From contig JAAZCZ010000090.1 in NCBI GenBank assembly GCA_012513005.1, forward strand, positions 1 to 17,474: a stretch of 17,474 nucleotides of DNA. Direction: 5' to 3'. This document shows positions 1 through 8,161 of this stretch, piece after piece (positions within the stretch are counted from its first letter, which is position 1; each line of letters opens with the position of its first letter). A program made the translations under genes and the position numbers. The notes below the pieces were generated by a model that was not told the DNA's origin, ran no database searches, and worked only from the letters and a program-made list of their open reading frames with translations. The DNA is from Oscillospiraceae bacterium. Lineage in GTDB: Bacteria; Bacillota; Clostridia; Oscillospirales; Oscillospiraceae.

Positions 1-128
1 AAGCTGGCCCGTTTACGGGCAGCAAGTAACAGTCTTACCGCAACTGGCAGATCGTATTACACGTTTGACGTGTTGCGAGGAACAGAGGGCTTTGCCCGCA
101 TATGAAAAACCACCGGCTAAGCCGGTGG
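1..128. other. Hairpin-rich non-coding edge region
   Basis: No convincing gene was found here. Four short hairpins occur in 128 bases: GCCCGT/ACGGGC (7-20), ACACGT-ttg-ACGTGT (59-73), GGGC-ttt-GCCC (87-97) and the strong terminator stem at 110-128. This density resembles a structured RNA or the subterminal palindromes of an IS200/IS605-type element, but no transposase is visible and the region is cut by the window edge. The identity is unresolved. Confidence 0.3.
103..128 (-). terminator. Intrinsic terminator of the CoA-transferase gene
   Basis: An 8-bp perfect stem CCACCGGC / GCCGGTGG with a 3-nt loop lies at 110-128. On the minus strand it is followed by TTTTTCAT. It lies about 45 nt past the stop codon of the leftward CoA-transferase gene and would end its transcript. 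Confidence 0.75.
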
Positions 129-172
129 ATGTTTATTATGACAGATTGTATAAAGCTAAGATATCAGGTCTA

Positions 173-1789
173 TTACTCCTGAGACCAGCCTGTGTTGCCG
201 TCTGTGAATTTCAGATTACGGACATTGGAAGGATATGCGGTGTTAACTGTGCCGGGGCTCGGGAAACCGCAGACACCGCCCGTTGCACAGCCAGAAACTC
301 TTTGCAGCATCTCGTCCCAAACAGGCTCGTCTGTGCCGTAGGCGACTGCACTTGAAAGCCTTGCAGGATTGCCTCTCTCAACTAAGTCTGCACACTCATG
401 CAGATACTGAGCTCCGCGTGTAAGGGAGGTTGTGACCGTATAGCCGCCGCCCTCGCGTATTCTCTTCGCAATTGCCCTTAATGTGCCCAGTGCAAGAATA
501 AAGCCGGGGAAGTAGTCAAGAGGAACGCCGTTTAGGTTAACAGGTGCCTCTAAGCTGCCGTTACGCACGGAAAGCCCGGTAATGTCCTCAGCCAAGGGCG
601 CCCAGCCCGGACGGTCCTTCCAAACGCTGTCGGAGAAGCACATGAGGTTTGCATAGATAACCTTGGGATTTAGTTTTCTTATTTCCTCTTCAGATAGCCC
701 AAACTTATCAAGTGTTCCGTTTTGATATGAGTATGTAATAACATCGGCCTCTTTAATCAGCTCCTTGGCCTTTTCAAGCTGCTCAGGAATATTAAAGTCA
801 AGCTGAATAGAGTTTTTGCCTGCCCAGCCGTCAAACTCAAGCATTGCCTGTTCCTGGGAGACAAAGTCACCGCGGCGGACAAGCAGCACATCAGCGCCGT
901 ACTCGGCAAGGACGCGGGAGCATGCAGGCCCTGCAATAATGTGAGTTAGGTCAAGTACTTTAATACCGGACAAAGGTCCTCTGGAATTGGGCTTGCCGGG
1001 CTTTTTAACTCTGATATTATTTTCCTTAGTCTCGCGGATAAGCGGCATTTCACAAACAGCCGCACCGACCTCGGATGCCTCCCATTCCTCACGACTGCGA
1101 ATCATGCAGCCACTGGCACCGCAGTCAAAAGAGAGGTCCTCAAGTGCCTGAGCTGAGTAACGGGAAACAATCTCAGCCAGCTCTTTTTTGTCCTTGGGAA
1201 GGGAAATCATATTGTACTTGTCATAGGGCTTGGAGGTGTAAAGAGCCTCTGCAAGCTTCTTCTGCTGAGACATGTAATAAACATGGAAGGACACATCACG
1301 CCCGTCAGCGGCGCGATATTTGAAGAAAGAACCGTTAAAAGCGTTGTTTACGCGCATTGCAGAGAGTATCCTCGGCTTTTTAAAGGGCTTGCCGTTGTGA
1401 TAAGCCATAAAAAGACGAATAGCCTGAAGCCCCGAGAAGGCGACATCGCACTCTGTCTTAGCATTAGATACATCATCACCGCGAAGCGCACCAATCTCGG
1501 TAGCAACTGATGAGCAGGCAGACAAAACAGCGGCGATTGCAGCTGTCTGCGGAATAATCTCATCTGCAAAAAGCTTTTTTACTCCCGGCACACGCTTTGC
1601 TATCATTAAAGGTGCCAAGGGTGCGGGGAAGGGAATGTCGGTAAAGCAGGCACAGGCAAACTGAGCTGCTCTTTTGCTGTCTGCGATAAATGTGGTCGGG
1701 ATAGATTCAATTTCCAGCCTACTTATCAAATCTTCGTAGATGATTTGAGCTTGCTCGGCTTTTCTGTCCAAGGGTGAATTGGCGTTCAT
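173..1789 (-). CDS. Class III CoA-transferase (CaiB/BaiF-like) with long N-terminal extension
   Basis: A 538-aa protein. From about residue 275 it shows the class III CoA-transferase pattern: LSGIKVLDLTHIIAGPACSR, then GADVLLV, a segment near FGLSEEEIRKLNPKVIYA, and GVPLDYFPG followed by a Gly-rich REGGGYTV segment. Asp425 in LDYFPG sits where this family places the aspartate that carries the acyl or CoA intermediate (D169 of formyl-CoA transferase). Family members move CoA between carboxylic acids, or racemise or isomerise acyl-CoAs; the substrate cannot be told here. The first 270 residues are not a standard start. They contain a stretch (MRVNNAFNGSFFKYRAADGR, near 145) that resembles the C-terminal half of the same family, so this may be a rearranged or duplicated-half enzyme. 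The start is supported by AGGAG 8 nt upstream. It stands alone, with its own promoter and terminator. Confidence is high for the family and low for the reaction. Confidence 0.85.
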   Translation of the reverse strand: MNANSPLDRKAEQAQIIYEDLISRLEIESIPTTFIADSKRAAQFACACFTDIPFPAPLAPLMIAKRVPGVKKLFADEIIPQTAAIAAVLSACSSVATEIGALRGDDVSNAKTECDVAFSGLQAIRLFMAYHNGKPFKKPRILSAMRVNNAFNGSFFKYRAADGRDVSFHVYYMSQQKKLAEALYTSKPYDKYNMISLPKDKKELAEIVSRYSAQALEDLSFDCGASGCMIRSREEWEASEVGAAVCEMPLIRETKENNIRVKKPGKPNSRGPLSGIKVLDLTHIIAGPACSRVLAEYGADVLLVRRGDFVSQEQAMLEFDGWAGKNSIQLDFNIPEQLEKAKELIKEADVITYSYQNGTLDKFGLSEEEIRKLNPKVIYANLMCFSDSVWKDRPGWAPLAEDITGLSVRNGSLEAPVNLNGVPLDYFPGFILALGTLRAIAKRIREGGGYTVTTSLTRGAQYLHECADLVERGNPARLSSAVAYGTDEPVWDEMLQRVSGCATGGVCGFPSPGTVNTAYPSNVRNLKFTDGNTGWSQE

Positions 1790-1841
1790 GTGTTAGCTCC
1801 TTTATATAAATATATTTTTATAATACTGATTATTCGGCAAT

Positions 1842-1870
1842 ACTATAATTCCCAAACAGGGATTTTACAA
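1842..1870 (-). promoter_or_regulatory. Promoter of the CoA-transferase gene
   Basis: On the minus strand TTGTAA (1870-1865), a 17-bp spacer and TATAGT (1847-1842) match a vegetative sigma-A promoter with 4/6 and 5/6 bases. The expected start is near 1835, leaving a leader of about 45 nt. The spacer holds an imperfect inverted repeat (AAATCCC / GGGAATT) that could be a further protein site. Confidence 0.6.
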
Positions 1871-1884
1871 GCCCCATGGGGGGA
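1871..1884 (-). promoter_or_regulatory. CCCCATGGGG palindrome next to the -35 box
   Basis: The palindrome CCCCATGGGG (1872-1881), extended by two further G on the plus strand, ends 1 bp before the TTGTAA -35 box. Its centre falls about 41.5 bp upstream of the predicted start, the usual position of class II activator sites. The same palindrome, with the same shift to a similar promoter, recurs at 16356-16367. The binding protein is unknown. Confidence 0.45.
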
Positions 1885-2040
1885 TAATCTGCCTTTTCGC
1901 AGCAAGATAATACTAATTTATTTTAATTTCTATATATTTCTGACAGCAAATGATTTTCTGGTCAAATTAAAACTGATTAACCACATTATCGTTTATTTTT
2001 CGAGATAATGCAAACAGAATATTTCATTTTGCCCCGCTTA

Positions 2041-2057
2041 TGTGATATTATTACACA
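2041..2057 (+). promoter_or_regulatory. Extended -10 promoter with overlapping dyad before the HAD gene
   Basis: TGA-TATTAT (2043-2051) is an extended -10 motif about 30 nt before the HAD start codon; no good -35 box is seen. TGTG and CACA arms (2041-2044 and 2054-2057) flank the -10 element and form an imperfect dyad that loosely recalls CRP/FNR or Rex operators, but spacing and half-sites do not fit any of them exactly. Confidence 0.35.
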
Positions 2058-2081
2058 AAATGCAAGCAAAGAGGTGTGAAA

Positions 2082-2930
2082 ATGCAAAATACGCCAATAC
2101 TGGCACTGATGTACGACTTCGACAGAACGCTCTCTCCCAAGGATATGCAGGAGTACGGCTTTATTCCCGGGCTTGACATGACTTGCGCTGAATTTTGGGC
2201 TGCCTGCGACGATGCAATTGAGGAGCACGGCATGGATTCGATTTTGGCATATATGCTAATCATGCTGGAAAAATCCAGGGGCAAGCAGCTTGTAACCAAA
2301 AGCACACTAAAAGCACTGGGTGCAGATGTGGAGCTTTTTCCCGGTGTGCACACATGGTTTGAGAGAATAAACTCCTATGCCATGAAAAAGGGGCTTTGTG
2401 CAGAGCACTATATAATTTCATCAGGTCTTAAAGAGATAATCGAGGGAACTAAAGTTGCCCACGAGTTTAAGAAAATATATGCCGCAGCCTTTTGCTACGA
2501 TCAAAACGGGGTGCCGATTTGGCCGTCTATGGCAGTTAACTATACAAGTAAAACGCAGTTTTTGTTTAGAATAAATAAGGGTGTATTAGACCCGGTAGAA
2601 AACAAAGAGCTAAACGAATACATGCCCGAGGAGCTTCGGAGAGTGCCGTTTAGGAATATGATATACATAGGAGACGGCATGACAGATGTGCCCTGTATGA
2701 AGCTCACAAAGTCGAACGGAGGGCACTCAATTGCAGTGTATAAAAGCAGTAGCGAAGAGGCTCATTCGATGCTCCTGCACGGCAGAGTGGACTTTGCACT
2801 TCCGGCAGACTACAGAGAGGGCAGTGAGCTTGAAAAATGCGTATTTGAAATAGCAGACAAGGTAGCAGCAGCCGAGAAAACAGCAAGAAGGCATTTAGAT
2901 AACTATAAAGCCGCCTGCGATCTTTCCTGA
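2082..2930 (+). CDS. HAD-superfamily phosphatase, substrate unknown
   Basis: A 282-aa cytosolic HAD-fold hydrolase. Motif I is YDFDRTLS, with the nucleophile Asp12 and the acid/base Asp14. Motif II is in YIISSGLKEII (about residue 112). Motif IV is IYIGDGMTDVP, with Asp198 and Asp202 as Mg2+ ligands. The lysine of motif III lies between them but cannot be assigned with certainty. A cap insert follows motif I (about residues 20-100). Family members hydrolyse phosphate esters of small metabolites; nothing here fixes the substrate. An in-frame GTG lies at 2076, but GAGG at 2071-2074 is correctly spaced (7 nt) from ATG 2082, which I prefer. It is transcribed convergently with the purine operon and shares a hairpin terminator with it. 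Its position beside the operon makes a nucleotide-related substrate thinkable but unproven. Confidence 0.85.
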   Translation: MQNTPILALMYDFDRTLSPKDMQEYGFIPGLDMTCAEFWAACDDAIEEHGMDSILAYMLIMLEKSRGKQLVTKSTLKALGADVELFPGVHTWFERINSYAMKKGLCAEHYIISSGLKEIIEGTKVAHEFKKIYAAAFCYDQNGVPIWPSMAVNYTSKTQFLFRINKGVLDPVENKELNEYMPEELRRVPFRNMIYIGDGMTDVPCMKLTKSNGGHSIAVYKSSSEEAHSMLLHGRVDFALPADYREGSELEKCVFEIADKVAAAEKTARRHLDNYKAACDLS

Positions 2931-2948
2931 AAAGCAACTGAAATTTAA

Positions 2949-2982
2949 TGATAAAGGGACGGCTTTTGCCGTCCCTTTATCA
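2949..2982. terminator. Bidirectional terminator between the HAD gene and purB
   Basis: A perfect 15-bp inverted repeat with a TTTT loop (stem TGATAAAGGGACGGC and its complement) lies 18 nt after the HAD stop codon and 21 nt after the purB stop on the other strand. Both flanks are AT-rich, so it can end transcription from both sides, although neither side has a long pure U-tract. Confidence 0.8.
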
Positions 2983-3003
2983 CTAATATTTAAGGCATAA
3001 AGA

Positions 3004-4446
3004 CTATACCTCGAGCCTGCGCCGTGCCCACTTTGCGGTGTCTGATTTTTCAAAATCAGATAAAATCGGCATTACAGTATCATTAATAAAACGCTCCGTC
3101 TGCTCAGCAGACCTTCCCGTATATAATTTTGGGTCAAGAAGCTTTAATGCCTCATCTTTGCTAATTCCAAAATCAGAATCCGCACAAATGCGGTCAATAA
3201 GGTCGTTTTCCTTGCCCTCTTCTTTAATAAGCCTTGCTGCCGCCTGAGAGTGCACACGAAGCTTCTCATGTAGCTCCTGCCGACTGCCACCGAGACTCAC
3301 AGCGTGCATGAGTATATTCTCAGTAGCCATAAAAGGAAGCTCAGCCATTACTCTGCGTTTTATTACCTCGGGATAAACCGCAAGATTTAAGCTCACATCA
3401 AGCAGAATGTTTAGAATCGAATCGGCAGCCAAAAAAGCCTCAGCTACAGAGATTCTCTTGTTTGCAGAGTCATCAAGCGTGCGCTCAAACCACTGTGAGG
3501 CAGCCGTCAACGCGGGGTTTAGAGTGTCACAAATTAAGTATCTTGAAAGTGAAGATATTCTCTCGCAGCGCATAGGATTTCTCTTATACGGCATAGCAGA
3601 CGAGCCTATTTGCGAGCTTTCAAAGGGCTCTTCAATTTCCTTAAAGCTAGAGAGTAGCCTAATATCGGACGCAAACTTAGAAGCACTTTGAGCAAAACCG
3701 GAGAGCGCAGACAGCACATAATAATCTGTTTTTCTGGAATAGGTCTGACCGGAAACAGGAACGCAGCCTGAAAAGCCTACCTCTTTTGCAATCTGCCTTT
3801 CCATTTCGTCAATCTTAGCTAAGTCACCGGCAAAAAGCTCCAAAAAGCTTGCCTGAGTTCCTGTTGTGCCCTTGCAGCCCAAAAGTAAAAGCGTATCCTT
3901 GCGACTTTTAAGCTCGTTTAAGTCTAAAACAAATTCGTTTATCCAAAGTGCAGCTCTCTTGCCCACTGTTGTAAGCTGCGCAGGCTGCAAATGGGTGTAG
4001 GCAAGTGTCGGAATAGATTTATACTCAAGGGCAAATTCGCTAAGCTGCGAGATAACGGCAGCAAGCTTAGAGCAGATTAGCTCCAAACCCTCTTTCATCA
4101 GCATAATATCGGTGTTATCAGCAACATAGCAGGAGGTTGCACCTAGGTGAATAATGCCCGCGGCATTGGGGCACAAAAGCCCGTATGCATAGATATGGCT
4201 CATAACATCATGCCTACACGCAGCTTCACGCATTTCGGCATCGTCATAATTTATATTATCACGATTTGCCTCAAGCTCGGCAATCTGCTCATCAGAAATA
4301 GGCAGACCGCAGTTTTTTTCAGCCCGTGCCAAGGCAATCCAAAGCTTGCGCCAGGTACGAAACTTCTTTTCCTCCGAAAAGATATACTGCATCTCAGCGC
4401 TTGCATATCGCCTCGAAAAGGGGCTTACATAGTTTTCTCTGTCCAT
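3004..4446 (-). CDS. purB: Adenylosuccinate lyase, animal-type clade
   Basis: A 480-aa lyase of the fumarase/aspartase superfamily. It splits SAICAR to AICAR plus fumarate in the IMP pathway, and adenylosuccinate to AMP plus fumarate. The superfamily signature is at residues 281-291 (GSSAMPYKRNP), with the mobile-loop Ser282/Ser283 and Lys288. Further markers are CRHDVMSH near 80, GIIHLGATSCYV near 108, YTHLQPAQLTTVGKR near 150 and QWFERTLDDSANKR near 330. The length (480 versus about 430 in Bacillus) and long identical blocks match, from memory, the human enzyme ADSL more closely than the Bacillus type. AGGAGG overlaps the purL stop and fixes the ATG at 4446. It is the last gene of the operon, 8 nt after purL. 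Confidence 0.95.
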   Translation of the reverse strand: MDRENYVSPFSRRYASAEMQYIFSEEKKFRTWRKLWIALARAEKNCGLPISDEQIAELEANRDNINYDDAEMREAACRHDVMSHIYAYGLLCPNAAGIIHLGATSCYVADNTDIMLMKEGLELICSKLAAVISQLSEFALEYKSIPTLAYTHLQPAQLTTVGKRAALWINEFVLDLNELKSRKDTLLLLGCKGTTGTQASFLELFAGDLAKIDEMERQIAKEVGFSGCVPVSGQTYSRKTDYYVLSALSGFAQSASKFASDIRLLSSFKEIEEPFESSQIGSSAMPYKRNPMRCERISSLSRYLICDTLNPALTAASQWFERTLDDSANKRISVAEAFLAADSILNILLDVSLNLAVYPEVIKRRVMAELPFMATENILMHAVSLGGSRQELHEKLRVHSQAAARLIKEEGKENDLIDRICADSDFGISKDEALKLLDPKLYTGRSAEQTERFINDTVMPILSDFEKSDTAKWARRRLEV

Positions 4447-4454
4447 ATTTCCTC

Positions 4455-7400
4455 CTATAAACGAAAATAGTCGACGCCACTTTCAAAAATCGGCTGCATC
4501 TTGTTGCCGGGAACATTAATATACAGCCTGTCTCCGCTTCTCTCGCTGTGACACATTTTGCCCAGCACCCTGCCGTCGGGTGAGCTTATGCTCTCAACTG
4601 CCATTAGTGAGCCGTTGGGATTAAAGCGGGGATCAATAGTCGGATTGCCGTCAAAATCAGCATACTGCGTGGCTATCTGCCCGTTTCGGTTTAATTCCGC
4701 CAGCACCTCGGGGGGGCAGACAAACCTGCCTTCACCGTGCGATATCGGCATTGTATATATTTCGCCTAATTCGCAGCGGGAGAGCCACGGACTTAATTTA
4801 GATGAAATGCGAGTATTGCATAGCAGGCTTTTGTGTCTTCCGACTGTGTTAAAAGTAAGAGTCGGGCTTTTTTCATCGAGCTTTACTATCCTGCCATACG
4901 GCACAAGCCCGAGCTTAATTAAAGCCTGAAAGCCGTTGCATATACCCAGAATAAGCCCGTCTCTATTATATAGCAGCTCATGCACAGCGTCAGTAACGGC
5001 GGGGTTTCTGAAAAAAGCATTAATCAGCTTGCCTGAGCCGTCGGGCTCATCTCCGCCCGAAAAACCGCCGGGGAACACTATCATCTGACTGCGTGAAATA
5101 GCCTTTTGCATATGCAAAACTGTCTCGCTGATATCAGAGGGCTTAAGATTTTTAATAATTAAAATTTCAGCCTCAGCCCCGGCACGCTCCAAGGCAGCTA
5201 TCGTGTCATACTCGCAGTTAGTGCCCGGGAAAACCGGTATTATTGCCCTTGGCTTAGATATTTTAACAAGGGGGGCTGCACCACATTCTTTTGACACTGC
5301 CTTGCCGCAAATGTTTTTCTTCTTGTCATTTTTGAGATACGGGAAAATAGGCTCCAAAACAGACTCCCAGGCATTTTGAACATCGTGCAAAGATACTACA
5401 TCCGAGCCAAGAGAAATTTCAAACTCATTTTGAGTATGCCCGAGCAGCAAAGCATCAGGCAACAAAGCATCCTCTTTTAGCTCAAGAACAACGGCAAAGC
5501 TGCAGGGCTCAGCAAGGGAATTTAGGCTAAGACCTTCAGAAAAACTAAATCCTATGCGGTTACCCACAGCCATTTTGACTATAGCTTCCAAAATCCCGCC
5601 ACTGCCGCATACATATGCAGAAATAACACTGCCGTTTTTAATATACTCTTCGCAGCGGTCTAAGGCAGATATTAAAGCCTCAGTGTCAAAGGGGTCAGCA
5701 GTAATAAGGCAGACAGCAGAGCCCGGCTTTTTAAACTCGGGAGAAATAATATCAGAAGTGATGCCCGTGCCCACAGCAAATGAAATAAGCGTAGGCGGCA
5801 CATCAATATCCTCAAAGCTGCCTGACATGCTGTCTTTGCCGCCGATTGCGGCAACTTCGAGGTCAAGCTGAGCAGAAAAAGCACCCAAGAGGGCAGCTAA
5901 TGGCTTACCCCATCTGATATCTTCGTTTCTCAGCCTCTCAAAATACTCCTGAAAGCTGAGATAAACAGATTTTCTCGAAAACCCGGCAGCAACAAGCTTA
6001 GAAACACTCTCCAAAACTGCTAAATATGCTCCTCTGTAGGGATTTGCTTCCGAGAGATACGGGTCAAAGCCCCAAGCCATGCCCGAGCAGCATTCAGTCT
6101 CGCCCAAAACCGGTATTTTAGAAACCATAGCTTGACAGGGGGTTAGCTGATACTTGCCGCCATAAGGTGCCAAAACGGTGCCGGAGCCTATGCTGCTGTC
6201 AAAACGCTCAGCCAAACCCTTTTTAGAACAGACATTGAGGTCACTCACAACAGAAAGTACAAGCTCTCTAAAGCTGTCTTTGTTGCTTTTTATTCCGCTT
6301 GCAGACAGCTCTCTTGTCATTTCCGGCACAAAAGCTTTTGCAGTCTTAGATGCTCCGTTAGTATCTAAAAACTCTCTGGAAAGGTTAACAACAGTCTGAC
6401 CCATGAATGTCATTTTAAGTCTGCGTAAGTCAGTAACCTCGGCAACAACAGTAGCTTCAAGATTCTCATATGCGGCAAGCTTAAGAAAAGCATCAAGGTC
6501 AGAAGGGGAGATAACAGCCGCCATTCGCTCCTGACTCTCTGATATGGCAAGCTCTGTTCCGTCTAAACCCTCGTATTTTTTAGGTATATTATCTAAATAA
6601 ATGTCCAGACCTGCAGCAAGTTCACCAATGGCAACTGAAACACCGCCTGCTCCAAAGTCATTACATCTTTTAATAAGCCTGGAAGCATCGGGATTTCTAA
6701 ACAGCCGTTGAATTTTCCTCTCCTCAGGGGCGTTTCCCTTTTGTACCTCAGCGCCGCAAGACTCTAAGCTCGATAAATCGTGGGATTTAGAAGAGCCGGT
6801 AGCACCTCCGCAGCCGTCTCTGCCTGTTTTTCCGCCAATCAGAACAACAAGGTCTCCCGGCACAGGCTCACTTCTTATTACATTCGAAGCAGGAGCAGCA
6901 GCTATAACAGCACCTACCTCCATGCGTTTTGCAAGATAACCCGGGTGATAAATTTCATCAACAAGACCGGTAGCAACGCCTATCTGATTGCCGTATGAGC
7001 TGTAGCCTGCTGCTGCCTCAGTCACGATTTTGCGCTGAGGAAGCTTGCCTACTAGAGTTTCAGAAATGGGTGCAAGCGGATTTGCAGCGCCTGTAACGCG
7101 CATCGCCTGATACACATAGCTGCGCCCGGAGAGCGGGTCGCGTATAGCCCCGCCTATGCAGGTTGCAGCTCCTCCAAACGGCTCAATCTCAGTGGGGTGA
7201 TTGTGAGTTTCGTTTTTGAACATTAAAAGCCAGTCTTCTTTTACGCCGTTATTATCAGCCTTAATTCTGACAGAGCAGGCGTTAATTTCCTCAGACTCAT
7301 CGAGATTAAAAAGCTTGCCCTGAGCTTTTAGCTCTTTTGCAGCGATTGTAGCTAGATCCATAAGGCAGATAGCTCTATCCTCTCTGCCAAGCTTTTTTCT

Positions 7401-8153
7401 CACAGCAAGATAGCGGTTAAAAGCTGAAAAAACTTCCTCGTCTTTAATATCAATGCTGCTAAGCTCGGTATTAAATGTAGTATGCCTGCAATGGTCAGAC
7501 CAATAAGTGTCCAGCACTCGTATTTCCGTAATGCTGGGGTCTCTGCCCTCGGAAATAAAATAAGCGATACAAAGCTCTAAGTCTGCTTCATCCATTGCAA
7601 GACCCATAGCAGATATATACTCAGACAGCTCATTTTCTTTAAGCTCTCTAAATCCATTAAGCACAGCAACAGGCTGCGGTGGCAAAAATGAGGGGGCTAA
7701 AACGCAGGGCTTATCCAATGCAGCCTCGCGACTCTCCACGGGATTTATGAGATATGCCTTTAAAGCTAATATATCCTTTTCTTTGATATCTCCGTCAATA
7801 AGATAAATTTTAGCTGTTTTGACAGTGGGTCTTTCCATGCAGGAAACAAGCTGCAAGCAGTCAGCACAGGAAGAAGCTCTCTGATCAAACTGACCGGGGA
7901 GATATTCACTTGCAATTATATAATCAGCCTCGGGCAAATCAAAATAAACATTGTCGACTTGCGGCTCGGAAAAAACAATGGGCAGGCAGTGCATAAGCAT
8001 ATCTGCCTCCATGCCCTCAACATCATACCTGTTTAAGATGCGAAGCTTAGTAATGCCAAAGATGCCTAAAAACGATTTTATCTCATTTAAAAGCCCCGTA
8101 GCCTCAATATCAAAGGGAGCTTTCTTTTCCGCATATACTCTAAATACAGACAT
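4455..8153 (-). CDS. purL: Single-chain FGAM synthase (phosphoribosylformylglycinamidine synthase)
   Basis: A 1232-aa cytosolic enzyme converting FGAR, glutamine and ATP to FGAM. The N-terminal PurS-like part spans about residues 1-180. The two AIRS-like halves carry TYWSDHCRHTTFNTEL, NETHNHPTEIEPFGGAATCI, IGVATGLVDEIYHPGY and RCNDFGAGGVSVAIGEL. The C-terminal class I glutaminase starts at about residue 990 with PVFPGTNCEYDT and holds the nucleophile Cys1072 (GICNGFQ) and the His1139-Gly-Glu1141 part of the triad. It is therefore a fused PurS-PurL-PurQ protein, consistent with the absence of separate purS and purQ in the operon. Length and motifs fit the Clostridium/Streptococcus 'clade II' large PurL. 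An AGGAGGT site just after the purD stop supports the start. Confidence 0.96.
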   Translation of the reverse strand: MSVFRVYAEKKAPFDIEATGLLNEIKSFLGIFGITKLRILNRYDVEGMEADMLMHCLPIVFSEPQVDNVYFDLPEADYIIASEYLPGQFDQRASSCADCLQLVSCMERPTVKTAKIYLIDGDIKEKDILALKAYLINPVESREAALDKPCVLAPSFLPPQPVAVLNGFRELKENELSEYISAMGLAMDEADLELCIAYFISEGRDPSITEIRVLDTYWSDHCRHTTFNTELSSIDIKDEEVFSAFNRYLAVRKKLGREDRAICLMDLATIAAKELKAQGKLFNLDESEEINACSVRIKADNNGVKEDWLLMFKNETHNHPTEIEPFGGAATCIGGAIRDPLSGRSYVYQAMRVTGAANPLAPISETLVGKLPQRKIVTEAAAGYSSYGNQIGVATGLVDEIYHPGYLAKRMEVGAVIAAAPASNVIRSEPVPGDLVVLIGGKTGRDGCGGATGSSKSHDLSSLESCGAEVQKGNAPEERKIQRLFRNPDASRLIKRCNDFGAGGVSVAIGELAAGLDIYLDNIPKKYEGLDGTELAISESQERMAAVISPSDLDAFLKLAAYENLEATVVAEVTDLRRLKMTFMGQTVVNLSREFLDTNGASKTAKAFVPEMTRELSASGIKSNKDSFRELVLSVVSDLNVCSKKGLAERFDSSIGSGTVLAPYGGKYQLTPCQAMVSKIPVLGETECCSGMAWGFDPYLSEANPYRGAYLAVLESVSKLVAAGFSRKSVYLSFQEYFERLRNEDIRWGKPLAALLGAFSAQLDLEVAAIGGKDSMSGSFEDIDVPPTLISFAVGTGITSDIISPEFKKPGSAVCLITADPFDTEALISALDRCEEYIKNGSVISAYVCGSGGILEAIVKMAVGNRIGFSFSEGLSLNSLAEPCSFAVVLELKEDALLPDALLLGHTQNEFEISLGSDVVSLHDVQNAWESVLEPIFPYLKNDKKKNICGKAVSKECGAAPLVKISKPRAIIPVFPGTNCEYDTIAALERAGAEAEILIIKNLKPSDISETVLHMQKAISRSQMIVFPGGFSGGDEPDGSGKLINAFFRNPAVTDAVHELLYNRDGLILGICNGFQALIKLGLVPYGRIVKLDEKSPTLTFNTVGRHKSLLCNTRISSKLSPWLSRCELGEIYTMPISHGEGRFVCPPEVLAELNRNGQIATQYADFDGNPTIDPRFNPNGSLMAVESISSPDGRVLGKMCHSERSGDRLYINVPGNKMQPIFESGVDYFRL

Positions 8154-8161
8154 AATACCTC

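Noticed and set aside
65..355. 96-codon frame on the plus strand
   Set aside because: It starts in the hairpin-rich edge, crosses the terminator, and runs antisense to the CoA-transferase; no ribosome binding site or family.
1790..2008. 72-codon frame in the intergenic region
   Set aside because: Low-complexity AT-rich reading across the CoA-transferase promoter and without a ribosome binding site.
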